A stretch of DNA of 64,000 nt from Aphrophora alni (Eukaryota; Arthropoda; Insecta; Hemiptera; Aphrophoridae): positions 104,393,291-104,457,290 of the forward strand of contig OY740773.1 in NCBI GenBank assembly GCA_963513935.1. Direction: 5' to 3'. This document shows, piece after piece, positions 11,303-22,384 of this stretch. Positions within the stretch are counted from its first letter, which is position 1, and each line of letters starts with the position of its first letter. The position numbers and the translations under genes are program-made. Below the pieces are notes generated by a model. That model made no database searches. It worked only from the letters and a program-made list of their open reading frames with translations, and was not told where the DNA came from.

Positions 11303-12707
11303 TTGTGAAATAATAAAATAATAAAAAGAAACATAACCTCAATGTTTTTGTTGTTTACTGGTTGTTTTTTAACTTTTGTTAACTGAAGTAAGTTTGTATA
11401 TTTAAGCGAATAATAAATTAAACATAATCTAGTAGGCATTGATACGACGATGCACTATATTTATGATATAGGTAAAGTAATCAATCAGGCCTGAAATGAC
11501 CTTAACTTGAATATTGTAACTTAGGCCTTGTTTATGTTTCGTATGAATTAGGTCCTGGTGAAAATAATCTTGCATTATCTTAAATGTTTCTTTTCTTTAA
11601 ATGTATTTTAAAATGTGCTGCTTTTAGTCCAGTGTAGCTATATAAAAGTGTTGGTTTATTAATTTTAAAAAATGATTTCAAATAGTTTTGGTTATTTGTA
11701 AGGTAAGACAAAATAAGGTAAGGTTTGTCTTAATAATCTAAGATGCATAATGGATAAATAATGATTGATAATGTGATTTCCTCTCTCAAGACACCAGTAT
11801 ATCATGAAGAGCAGTCTATATTGCCTTCCTTCCTCTTCATTAATCTAATATACAAGATTATATTGTTAAAAAACGTGAACACAAAACTTTGTTTAATTTC
11901 GCCATTCTAACAGACTTATATGTCTTAGATATAAATCTACTGCAGTGTGCAATATTTTTCAGGAATAACGAGATGAGCCATCTATTAGAAAAGTATAAAG
12001 ACATAGAGAGAGAAAGATGATGACAACGCAATAAGAAGATAAAGAAGAAGGAAGCAACGTAAGTGATTGATTGAACGTTATACTTAGTGAAAAGGAAATC
12101 TACACAATAACCTAATATTAATGTTTTGTAGACACCTTATTTAACAATATAATCTTGTATATTAGATTAATGAAGAGGAAGGAAGGCAATATAGACTGCT
12201 CTTCATGATATACTGGTGTCTTGAGAGAGGAAATCACATTATCAATCATTATTTATCCATTATGCATCTTAGATTATTAAGACAAACCTTACCTTATTTT
12301 GTCTTACCTTACAAATAACCAAAACTATTTGAAATCATTTTTTAAAATTAATAAACCAACACTTTTATATAGCTACACTGGACTAAAAGCAGCACATTTT
12401 AAAATACATTTAAAGAAAAGAAACATTTAAGATAATGCAAGATTATTTTCACCAGGACCTAATTCATACGAAACATAAACAAGGCCTAAGTTACAATATT
12501 CAAGTTAAGGTCATTTCAGGCCTGATTGATTACTTTACCTATATCATAAATATAGTGCATCGTCGTATCAATGCCTACTAGATTATGTTTAATTTATTAT
12601 TCGCTTAAATATACAAACTTACTTCAGTTAACAAAAGTTAAAAAACAACCAGTAAACAACAAAAACATTGAGGTTATGTTTCTTTTTATTATTTTATTAT
12701 TTCACAA
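11303..12707. repeat. long palindrome, 2 x 568 bp arms, 269-nt spacer
   Basis: 11303-11870 and 12140-12707 are inverted copies that look identical over their whole length where read; the sum of paired coordinates stays 24010 from end to end, so there are no net indels. The arms have no readable coding sequence or known terminal motif. The spacer holds nothing recognised. Absence of divergence suggests a recent inverted duplication or gene conversion. A transcript across it would fold into long dsRNA. Confidence 0.9.
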
Positions 12708-12744
12708 GAACCGTCACTGTTTTACGTGTGATTTATGACAACAG

Positions 12745-12873
12745 TTTGATCAAAATTGGTTTCCCCAAGTTTGAGATAATACAGTTTTTCAACGACGTTT
12801 TTAACTGTTTGAATGATAACTTCCGAATCGGAATTTTTGCGGGATATGACGTCCAATATGTTGTGTTTGAATC
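12745..12873 (+). CDS. candidate orphan exon (weak)
   Basis: An open frame just right of the palindrome reads SLIKIGFPKFEIIQFFNDVF and then NCLNDNFRIGIFAGYDVQYV-VFES. It is preceded by ACAACAG (acceptor-like) and followed by TCA/GTAAGG (good donor match). The composition looks more protein-like than nearby frames, but I recognise no family, and chance is quite possible. Confidence 0.2.
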
Positions 12874-12889
12874 AGTAAGGGCTGTTTGA

Positions 12890-14295
12890 CTTTTTCCAAA
12901 AACCATTTTAAGGGGGGGGGAGGTTTTCCTATCACAAAAAAAGTAAAATTCCTTTTCAGATTAATTTAAGTGCTTATAATAAACATGAAATAATATCTTC
13001 GCCTTTTGTTTTAGATTCCACCGCTGAATTTCTTTAGAGCATTACGAAACTTTACCACATTGTTGCACCCGTCAAAAATACAACAAGAAACTCTCATTAA
13101 TATAAGATACATAAACAGTAATGTCACCATAAAATTTTGTGTAAATCGTTTGCTTGAATTTGTGATTTTACAGATATCAGGTTATGCCTTCGTTCCTTAG
13201 ATTAAATATTACTGTATTTATCCGTGCGTAGTTTTTCAGACTTGTGGTTTTTTTTATTATGTTTGTATCTTGTTATTTGAGTGCTCTGTCTTGGGTTCCT
13301 TTATTAGATTATAAGTGTAATTTTAGAGTCTAAACATGCCCTAAACTAGTAAGCAATGTTACCGGTTTCCGTATAATTCTAGGTTTGTCACTTGATATCG
13401 AGAGTTGATTTATATTATCGAAACTTTGTGTATTCGTCAACACAAATGATGGTAAATGTTTCGATTAAACTTTATCAATAACGTAAACTATTTATGACAC
13501 TGAAATAACTTTAAAACACTAATGTATTAGTGTTTAAAATTGTATTAGGGCCTACGCTCATGGTTTTTAAATATTTTGCATACTTTTAAAGTTATTACGA
13601 AATAAATGTTTATGAAAAATAATGATATTGGTTCTACGGACACAAAGAAATTTATGCTAAAAATAATGAATGTTTATAAATGACAGTAGAGAAATGTTGA
13701 TGGATTACCACAAGGAGCAGTGTTTTCAACTCGCTGATGTTGATTAAAGCGTGTCCTACTTATTTGAGAGTTTATAATCACCTGGTTACTGGTAACGCAA
13801 GACGGTAACGATCAACCAAACTAACCTATTTCAACAACATTAGTTAAAGATATTGTACTTTATGCACAATACTTAAAACTACATATACATTTGTAATCAT
13901 GGCTGTCAAGGTACAAATACCTTGATTGTAATTGGTTATTGCTCACTCAGTACAAATACAAAGACAAGTATAGGGTAAGTTTGGCTCTTCTTTATTTGTA
14001 TTTTTTGGGGGGAAATGAGACGTAATTTTAACATATACTATGATTCAAGTTTTTATTCGTAGTGGGGAAATTTCTGTGTAGGCTAGTTTGGTTGGCTCTA
14101 CTGTTTGCAGGTTTTGTGATGTCCTCCGTTTTTTATATTGTTTCCTTACAGTTATTAAGTGTATCGAATTTGGTTACTATTTGACGTATAGAAATTATCA
14201 GGAACTAGTAGAAAACCAATGAACGTCTGGATTGTTTGTCAAACTAAGAGGTAAAATAGACGATCTGACATTTCTCAAGTGATTTTAAATACCGT
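12890..14295. other. no recognisable feature
   Basis: AT-rich DNA with one 9-G run (12912-12920); no supported genes or repeats. Confidence 0.45.
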
Positions 14296-14299
14296 TGTG

Positions 14300-14465
14300 T
14301 CTTAGTAATTGAGAGGTTTAAAGCGGTAATCCCTTGATCAGGGATTGGTGCAGATGGTTGTGGTTTCGAATCCAACTTAAAGCGGAAGGATTTTTCTGTG
14401 CATTTTGATCCACTCCAACCTGTAGTATGGTGGTGGTGGGGGGAGGGCCCACTTTAAATAAACGG
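14300..14465 (+). repeat. tRNA-derived SINE, copy 2
   Basis: Canonical B box GGTTTCGAATCC at about 14362-14373 with an A-box-like TAATTGAGAGG about 45 nt upstream. The body shares CCAACCTG and GGGCCCACTTTA with the copy at 6590-6752; a G-rich expansion (GTGGTGGTGGGGGG) is private to this copy. Confidence 0.7.
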
Positions 14466-14799
14466 TGGGCCAATTGTATAGAAAAACAACCTAATTTTAT
14501 TTTAGTAGCTGGTTACGTAAAAATAGAAATTGCATAATAAATTATTAATGTTCATTTTAAAAACATCTAGAAACTTTTATTTTTTTTTAACTTGAAATTT
14601 AAAGTATCAAATTTAAATACAATTATAAAAGTTACTAATTTTACCAACAAATTGTTAAATAATGTATTAATATATTGGAAACTAACATCTCATTGGTTGC
14701 GTATATTATTCAGGAAAATGTTAAACGTGAAGTTGACAGTAGATCATATCAAAGTACACTAAATGAAATATACAATCTGTCGTGACTGTTCTCTCTGTT

Positions 14800-15790
14800 A
14801 TATATATATATTTATATATATATATATATAAGGTGTTTCAAAATTCCACGGAAATATTACGTGAGCTGATTTTAAACAAAAATATAACTAAAAATGTTTA
14901 GATAAAATGTTTAGATAGGTTTTGGAAACGTTTAGTTTTCCGTAGGGAATTTTGTGTTTTTTTTCAAAAACAATATATCTTTGATTATAAATAAGATAGT
15001 CATTGAATATTTGGTACAGGCATTATTTGAGTAACCTTTTACCAGTAGAATAAAAAACCCAGATTTAATTTTGTACTTTTAAAAATGGCGGTCGTTTAAA
15101 ATGTTTAATATTGAATATCTCGAAAACCAACAACATCCGAAAATAGTTACAAGGAACAAAGGATTGTCTTTCTTTAACGAAAAGCCAAAACTTTTCTTTT
15201 TTTTCTCTGTAGGTTAAACGATAACCGAGTTATCGACAACAAAATATTTTAATTAGTATTAAAACACCATTTTGAAAATGTTAAGAGAAACATTTTCATT
15301 TTTGTTACAATTCTGGATAATGGGTTAAGATATTATAATAAATAATAATTGTCATAATTACATAATATTTTACTTTAGGCTGATTTTCTGTTGTTGTAGA
15401 ACATTACTGAAAACTTTTTGTTGAACTTTGACCTACAGAAAAAAATTAAAAAAAGGTATTTGGTTTTTCGTTAAAAAGAGGAAATCTTTGGTTTCATGAA
15501 AATATTTCACTATGTTAATGGTTTTTAAATATTCGATATTACAAACTTTAAACTCCTGTAATTTCTTTCTTGGTTGTCTGGTATACTGGTAAAAGTTTAC
15601 ATAAATAACGTGATATTTTCAAATCTTCACTCAACATCTTATTTATTTCCAAAGACATAATACTTTTATAAATACAAAATGGCGGACAGACGCTATACAA
15701 AAGGTTTCCGGAGGTATATTTAAATGAGGGAATAAAATAAAGATATACGAACTTGTTTTGTTTACACTCTACCTCTTTACACAAGTTCTC
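14800..15790. mobile_element. foldback element with (TA)n-AGGTG terminus
   Basis: Starts in a TA microsatellite (14800-14831) followed by AGGTGTTTCAAAATTCCACG, the (TA)n-CAGGGTG type of end seen again at 43911. Imperfect inverted arms run from about 14930-15235 and back from about 15760 to 15395; shared blocks include CTTTTACCAGTA, AATATTGAATAT/ATTCGATATT, TTTAACGAAAA and CTGTAGGT. Arms have drifted strongly, so the insertion is old. No transposase seen. A 78-codon minus-strand open frame in the right arm is not supported as a gene. Confidence 0.55.
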
Positions 15791-16139
15791 TGAACCTAGT
15801 AATTGTGTATATCACAACCCTAACAAAGTAGGTGTGCATATTTTTTTAACGTTTTCACTCTCTTCGCTCTTGCCACGCAGTAATTAAAGGAATGTAATAT
15901 TTTCTTGAGAGGTCACGAAGTTACATTTTTGACAAAAACTGCTTTATTTCTCATCGTAGAGAGGTTGACATTACGTTCAGAATTGAAATCTAATTTAAGG
16001 TTTTAATTTGAATACACGAGGTACGAACTAAAAACTGTTTTCAATGCTGGATATTTAACATTTTAAATTAAATGTTTCTGAATTTAAATTAAGTTCCATA
16101 TAAACACACTACCTTTTGTTCCCTGTACCAATTTCATGT

Positions 16140-17069
16140 TTCTATCTGATCATGTAGGAGCCCAGGTTTGGTAGTTGTGGCGTGCAAGGTGAAGGATAGG
16201 AGTTACCTTACAAATTACCTTGTAAGTGAATTTATTGGAGGAGCTACAAGCTACATCTTCTTCTGCTGCCTACTCGATAAAAATAAGCTGCAAGATTAGA
16301 CTGCATGCAACTGCATCCTGGTGGCGACAGCTTGGCTCATGCCGCTGCGGTGCACCCTTTGGTCTGAAACAGAGCTAGAAAGCAAAGAGGTGAAGTTTCG
16401 GTATGTAGTAGGCTATGCATGGCTTTATAGGCCCAAACGAGAGATCAAGGTCGGTCGTGCGAATAAGGACAGCGGCCGTCTGTGTTTGTCAAATGTTGTG
16501 TCGTATGTACCTAGTGAAGAGATTAGCGTTGATGTTGGGTGTGCGTGGACCCCCTTGTAGAGATTAGCTGATAATCGTTGAATGTGTTGTTTGATGAACG
16601 GCACATTTAAGTCTTTATGTAAGGTCCACATTGGTGCTTTAGTGATTATTCTCAAAACCTTGTTTTGGAATATATTTGTAGCCTGCGCATGTGTGTGTCC
16701 CCAGACGGGCGCTGCAAAGGTTATGACGCTTCTAAGTATAGATAAATAGATTATGGTGGCTGTTCTCAATTCCAGAGAACTTGTTTTATTGAGCAATTTA
16801 TATAGTTGTGACAGTGTCATGTTTGCTCTTTTAATTGTGTCGGATATGTGGGCAGACCAAGTCAATTTCCTATCTAGGATGACCCCGAGGTACATGCCAG
16901 TGTATGTCTTCGTTGACTTAGCGTAAAATGTTTCTATCTCTATTTGTGCGGCCGTTGTCGTGTTTACGTAATGACAACGACGACGGACGGACGGCATGTT
17001 AAAATTCAATTTTCCGATTATCAAACTCATCCAATAATTCGTAAACTGGTTAGTTAATGAAAATAACAA
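16140..17069 (-). pseudogene. jockey-like LINE reverse transcriptase, 3' end
   Basis: The minus-strand open frame (17069-16425, 214 codons) matches the C-terminal part of jockey-clade LINE ORF2. Near residues 60-75 it reads YLGVILDRKLTWSAHI, the conserved thumb motif; around 121-149 PVWGHTHAQATNIFQNKVLR then IITKAPMW; and around 150-170 LHKDLNVPFIKQHIQ. The frame is open to its stop, but the catalytic FADD region and endonuclease are missing and the 5' end stops near 17040, typical of 5' truncation during insertion. The first Met is not a real start. 16140-16424 would be its 3' untranslated region. Confidence 0.88.
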
Positions 17070-17139
17070 ATAAATGATATTTTTCCAATATTCATATTCA
17101 AATTATTTTCGTTTTCTTAAAGATGACAAATCTTTGCAT

Positions 17140-17372
17140 TTGTATTATTTCTGGTTATAAATAATAAAGTCTGATCTCAATATATTTATGTATTAAACGG
17201 AAGCAAAGGCGAGGAACTACGAGGATAATATATTCATACAGTGAACAAGGTCTACATCACGTTCCTAGGTTTCCATTGTTCTATTTAGAAATTGCAGTTT
17301 AAACAAATGGCGCAGCATTTAAATGAATGTAGAAATAAAATTCAAGTCAAAACTCGTTTAGAAAATTTCCGG
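17140..17372 (+). repeat. dispersed repeat C, copy 1
   Basis: About 230 bp closely matching 24015-24245 in inverted orientation (shared GAGGAACTACGAGGATAATA and TCCTAGGTTTCCATTGTTCT). No coding or terminal motif recognised. Confidence 0.75.
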
Positions 17373-17504
17373 TGTTTAACAAAGTTTGTGATTTATTTTG
17401 TTTGAACGCCACGTAAAAATTATAGTGTATTTTTTATTTATTCTGTTTTTGTTGTTTAAAGTGGGAAAACATATCTGTCGTCAACGTGTTTAAAAAAAAG
17501 AAGG

Positions 17505-17665
17505 AAAGATAATAAAAGTATCCTTGGAATAGTCCAATGGCATCAGAGTTGGAAGAGAACAAGACTTGGTCCTGTGAGACCAGATTGGAAAGATGAAAGA
17601 GCGGGATCTAAACCAAGACTAGATAAAAAAGTTGTAGAACTAGATAGAATACCTCGGGATAGCTG
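17505..17665 (+). repeat. repeat A copy
   Basis: Clear GTTGGAAGAGAACAAGACTT and ATACCTCGGGAT blocks; end hairpin lost. Confidence 0.7.
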
Positions 17666-17669
17666 AGGG

Positions 17670-18225
17670 TTATTTAAGATACAATCACTATCAGGGAAAA
17701 CAACTATTGTTTTAATTTAAAGAGAATTCTATTTACGGTATATTGTGAAGTCAAAGCTATAGATTTTTGAATACCATTATATTTATGGTCTAGTTTCATT
17801 AAGATTAGCCCAGTAGGTTTTGAGAATTGATAAATTAATACACACAGGCAGAGGGGGGGGGGGAGTTATAGGCGTAAACACGACATAGCAGTTATAATCA
17901 CAATTGAACATAAATTGCTCCTTAAACTATGAACTACAATTATTACTAATTAAGAATTAAATAATTTAAACAAAAATAACAATTGTAAAACAATGGTAAT
18001 TGATAACATTTAACAGACAAAATAAAGGGTTCTATTCCGTTACGGAGTTTCTGGCATCGTAAAATATGCATTCTTTTAAATTTAATAACAATTTGTTATT
18101 AATATAATATTGATCTAACATATACTATTTATTTTAGGGTTGTAAATAAGTAAATAACACCCCCTACATTACTGTAAAGAGGCACACCAACATAACTTTA
18201 AATGTCATAAACAATTTTCAGGCGA
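17670..18225. other. no recognisable feature
   Basis: AT-rich DNA with an 11-G run at 17853-17863; otherwise nothing seen. Confidence 0.4.
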
Positions 18226-18430
18226 CACTAGAAGGACAACACTCAATCGAGGGTGTCATCATCCCCGACGTCAAGAAAATATATAATTCCAAATTTCGGA
18301 AAAACTGTGTAACAACTGTTTTAAACAAACATAGACACTGTGATCTATCTTTTAAATTTCCTACAAGCCCCAAGAAACCAACTTTTGGGTATTATATTTG
18401 TAGGATCTGCTTGTATTATGAGCCAGGAAA
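18225..18430 (+). repeat. dispersed repeat B, copy 2
   Basis: Shares TGTAACAACTGTTTTAAACA and AATTTCCTACAAG with 5215-5345, and a GTGTCATCATCCCCGACGTC lead-in reminiscent of PLE ends. Confidence 0.5.
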
Positions 18431-19995
18431 AATATCATTTTAAGTTTGTTTCGCCTGTTAAAGATTTTTTAAATATTTAAATTGTAAGATCGCAAACCAT
18501 TGATTTACGTTTGCCAAGTTTTGTAAAAAAACTAAACCAATATTTCTAGATAATTTTTAATCAGACAGATATGAAATGTTATTTTGGAACACATAAATTT
18601 AAAAATATGATATTAAATTATTTTTAATTGACAAAAATTGGAATTTGAATTGGACAAAAATTTACGAATTCTTTAGTTTAATATAATTGAAGGAAATATT
18701 GTGTAGGTCTTAATATGTAAAATGAGAAAACCCTACGAATATCAGCAAATATTTCTTCCCAGACTATGGTGTCTCTTCACAATCGCTTCCAATCTTCTCA
18801 AATATAACTCCTCTTACCATTTTGATTTCATTCTCGTGTGGGTTGTACCAACGCCATACATCCAAATCTTGCTCTGCCCTTTCTTCTTGTGTGGTAAAGC
18901 ACTCCTCTTTGGATTCTTCAACTCAGATATGTATTTGTGAACCGATTGAGCTGCAAAATAGAGATAATAAATCTGATTTTATAAATATATTTTTCTTCTG
19001 TTTCATTATAAGATTGTAGAACGTAATATTTTATAAAATATTGACAACGTTAAACGAGCAGATCATCTCTACCTAAGCCCAACAGTGTGGGAAATGAATA
19101 CAATACAATACGAAACAAACCTAATCTCTCCTTTAATTTTTATAATACAATATCCCTCAGAAATATTTATATTCAGATAATTAAAAACATGATCCAACAG
19201 AAATTAAACAACATGTTTTGAAGTAACAATTAGTTCATGTTATTACTTGTGTAGTAAGCAACATGAACATAAGAGAGAATGTAATATGTGATATAGAGAG
19301 AAAGAAGCGTCCTTTAAGATGTTTTGCAGGATCAAACAGGAGCAATAAGGATTGTTTATTGAAAATATCTTGTTACGTTGACTGGAAAAAAGAAGGAAAT
19401 TAAAGACTTCAACAGAAAGACATTCACTTGTACTTACATATGTTATAAATATGATTTTCTTTTATTATAATAATGATATTTTATTTATAATTTTTTTCAA
19501 ATAACAGAGGTAAATTATTATTAAATACTTTATTAAAAATAATAAAATTACCATTTTCCAGGCGTTATTATTAAATATTATGCAAAATTTAGACATATAG
19601 GAATCTAAATTTTTAATTTTTTGACGGGTTTGTTAAAATTTTTGATATGAAATTTGAAACAAAAAATAAAAATTCTAGTTTCATAAATTATCCAGATTGG
19701 AAATTGGTATCTATATAACTTTAAAGATTCAATTCCTAATTTAATGCCTCAAAAGTTTTTCTCTAACATATATCCAAAAAGATGACATTGTTCTTTTCTT
19801 TTATGGTGTCTGATAATTTTTACGTTTTATGAAAAAGGTTTTAAATAAATGTTTCTGTTGGAAAAAGGAACGCAATTTTTTATTTTATAAAATCAAAAAC
19901 GCACAATGTTTATGCAGAGTAATTTAAGATAATTAAATAAATTGTTTATTTTCATTTCTTACAAATTTTGTTAATGAAATTGATAGACTTATAAA
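18431..19995. other. no recognisable feature
   Basis: AT-rich DNA. Pyrimidine-rich open frames around 18722-19019 lack any family resemblance and are not called. Confidence 0.4.
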
Positions 19996-19998
19996 ACA

Positions 19999-20235
19999 AC
20001 CCTCAGGGGCAGAGTGAGTCCGGGTTTGGCAATCCCAAAGACATATAGCTTGATCTACTGTTTTTTTCATGTTATTTTGGGTTATATCTCTCTCTTTCAA
20101 CTCTTATATAAGGTCTCCCTTGACCTACTCTTGTTCTTTTCGCACTGACGCTATTAAAACATTCGAGGGGTAGGGGTCTTAATTTTATGTTATTTTCTTA
20201 TTTGTTTTTATAATGAGACGATGACGTAAAAGTAT
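19999..20235 (-). repeat. repeat A copy (near full length)
   Basis: Minus orientation with almost all blocks: GGCAATCCCAAAG, CTTGATCTAC, CTCTCTCTTTCAAC, CCCTTGACCTACTCTTGTTC, GACGCTATTAAAAC and the GACGATGACG remnant of the start hairpin. Confidence 0.8.
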
Positions 20236-20559
20236 TTCGCTTACTTTACAACAAATAAAATGTAATGTTACACAAAAAAAGCTCTTTGGAGCGTAAGATG
20301 GGAATCGCGCGAGTAAGCGTTAATACTAAAATTACGGAAAGTTTTTAAAATATCGAAAAAATTGAATTTTCGATGAGTTTATCGTAGGAACTTTTTTTAA
20401 AAACAGTCAGTAGAAGTTAGGGAATATTAGAAACCTGTATTCAATTCAGTTGTGAACATCCTACTGGCAATATCTCTTATCATAGTACATTGCCATTGTT
20501 TTAATTAAGAAATGCGTCTTTTTTTCAAGGTGGACATACATACATCATTGTCACTATAG

Positions 20560-20960
20560 TCCATTGGAGAACAGCTGGCTTCTTTCTGCAATAACCTCCT
20601 AACCTCCAATTACTTCTATATTCTGCAACTCCCGGTTTACCTCCGTCCAGACACCCATTCCTCCTAAGTCCTCCTCAACGTTATCAAACCACCTTATTTT
20701 TGAATTTCCCCTGTGCCTTCTTCCTCTTGGCCTTCTTTGGAATATCTTCTTTACTGTTGCTTCTTTTTGGATCCTTTGTAAATGGCATGCCCATTTTAGT
20801 CCTGCCATTTTCTTTTAGGATTACATATTCACCATAAACTGTTGGAACCCGTTGTTTTCTTATTCTCCAAATTTTATCCTACCTAATAACAGTGAATACC
20901 TTCCTATATATTGTGTCCACTAGTTCTTCCTCTGAATGTCCACTTTTCCGTGCTATAGAT
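20560..20960 (-). pseudogene. LINE reverse transcriptase C-terminal fragment
   Basis: The minus strand reads GRTKMGMPF/LKWACHLQRIQKEATVKK, then FQRRPRGRRHRGNSKIRWFD and NVEEDLGGMGV. This matches the W-x-GH-x-x-RM, P-x-GRRxRGRPxxRW-x-DxVxxDL tail found at the end of many insect LINE reverse transcriptases (endonuclease-reverse transcriptase proteins). Upstream pieces (IRKQRVPTVYGEYVI) are in another frame. Only the tail is left, with frameshifts. Confidence 0.75.
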
Positions 20961-21061
20961 GACAAATGTCCTTAGTATACTGTAGTGCTACAAATTATAA
21001 TTTTTTTGGTGCTCTCTGATTTGGATTTAAATAGTATTGTATTTAGTTCCTTTTAAAAAAT

Positions 21062-21262
21062 AGAGAAGAAATATTAGACACCTATAGCCCTATAGCGTTA
21101 GGTTCGAAAGAGAATAAGAATTGGTCAAAAGAGAACTAATAGTAAAAAATGAAAGAGAGGGATCTAACCAAATACTAGATGAAGAAAGATGTAGATCCAG
21201 TGAGGGCATCGGAATTGCTACACCTGTACTCACAATAAGTGAGTCCCTGGAAGACAACATAT
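21062..21262 (+). repeat. repeat A copy
   Basis: Good copy from TATAGCCCTATAGCGTTAGG through GAGAGGGATCTAACC and GATGTAGATCCAG to the end hairpin ACTCACAATAAGTGAGT. Directly followed by inverted repeat A units. Confidence 0.8.
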
Positions 21263-21300
21263 ATATGTCCTTCAGGGGCACATTTAATGTGAGTGCGAGT

Positions 21301-21745
21301 ATATTAATCCCAATGTACTACTCTAGTTGGATATATACCTTTATTCTTTTAGTCTTGGGTTAGGTTAGGTTAGGTTAATATTAATCCTAATGTACTCTAG
21401 TTGGATCTATACTTACCTTTATTCATTTAGTCTTGGGTTAGGTTAGGTTAGGTTAGGTTAATATTAATCCCAATGTACTACTCTAGTTGGATCTATACCT
21501 TTATTCATTTAGTCTTGGGTTAGGTTAGGTTAGGTGAGGTGAGGTTAGGTTAGGTTAGGTTAGGTTAGGTTAATATCAATCCTAATGTACTCTAGTTGGA
21601 TCTATACCTTTATTCATTTAGTCTTGGGTTAGATCCCTCTCTTTCAAGTTTATCATGACGCTATTACTCTGAGGCTATTAGAGTGTTCTAGATCTCTATA
21701 TTATGCTCTTTTATTTAAAATGATAATTGCGAGGTTTTCTCGCCT
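21301..21745 (-). repeat. tandem repeat A units with TTAGG telomere-like arrays
   Basis: Four head-to-tail units of about 70-110 bp, each with CTCTAGTTGGAT...CTTTATTC...TTAGTCTTGGGTTAG. In the first three the terminal GGGTTAG runs on as (TTAGG)n: about 3 units at 21358-21377, 4 at 21436-21459 and about 10, with two TGAGG variants, at 21519-21570. The fourth unit keeps the ancestral GGGTTAGATCCCTC and continues as a normal repeat A end to 21745. TTAGG is the insect telomere repeat, but here it most likely arose by slippage inside the element. Confidence 0.8.
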
Positions 21746-22102
21746 TTAAGCAACTACAAATATAAAAAAAAAACACGACTTTTATGAAATAGAGGGAAAC
21801 TTTGTAAACGTGTATAAATAAGCACACAACATTTATGACGATTATAAATCAGTCTTACTGATAGATGAGAGAAACACTAATGAATTACCCTCTAAAGCTT
21901 TGTACCAGTCACTGATTTACCACTTAATGTTACTTTTTCTCGCATTAATCTTATTGTTAGTAGAGCACGTGTTTCTCTCACTTGTAGATAAAAGTAATTA
22001 CCTGACTTTAAGGTTTGTAATGGTGGCAATAATTACGAGAAGATTGAAAACTACAGTCAGCATTGGATTTGAGCAGATTGTTTGTTTCTTGTTTGTCGTT
22101 TG

Positions 22103-22345
22103 AAGGCGAAAAATCTCTCGGTAATCATCGCCTTATTAAAAAAATTAAGAAAAGGTACTTAAAATAAAGACCCCTAGCCCTTGAATATTATAATAGCTTC
22201 AAGTTCGGCAGAGAACAAGAGTCCTGATAGGAAAAATGTGAAGAGAGGGGTGAAAAGACTACATGAAAAAATGAGAAGTGTAGAACCAACTAGGATACCT
22301 TGAGATTGTCATGCCCGTACTCACCGTAAGGAGCCCCTGAGGATT
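22103..22345 (+). repeat. repeat A copy (reference, full length)
   Basis: Best copy for defining the family. Order: start hairpin AAGGCGAAAAATCTCTCGGT with ATCATCGCCTT (arms AAGGCGA and TCGCCTT, inner ACC/GGT pair); an A-rich linker; AGACCCCTAGCCCTTGAATA; a GTCGG..AGAGAACAAGAGT block; a purine-rich GATGAAAGAGAGGG-type middle; GATCTAACCCAAGACTACATG; GTGTAGATCCAGCTAGGATA; CCTCGGGATTGCCAC; then the end hairpin CTCACT-ATA-AGTGAG, followed by CTCTGAGGG. Length 230-300 bp. There is no polymerase III box, no poly(A) and no terminal inverted repeat typical of known superfamilies, so its class is open. In this copy the GTTGGTCAAGAGAGA part is deleted. Confidence 0.85.
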
Positions 22346-22384
22346 TCGAGCAATTCGTTTAATTAAAATAAATACAGTAAGTTT

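Noticed and set aside
21358..21572. True telomere or telomere-fusion site
   Set aside because: Arrays are short, interrupted by repeat A units, and begin exactly at the element's own GGGTTAG.
22103..22135. Repeat A start hairpin as another hammerhead
   Set aside because: GATGATGACC and the stem resemble the ribozyme start, but the GAAA and cleavage elements are missing on both strands.
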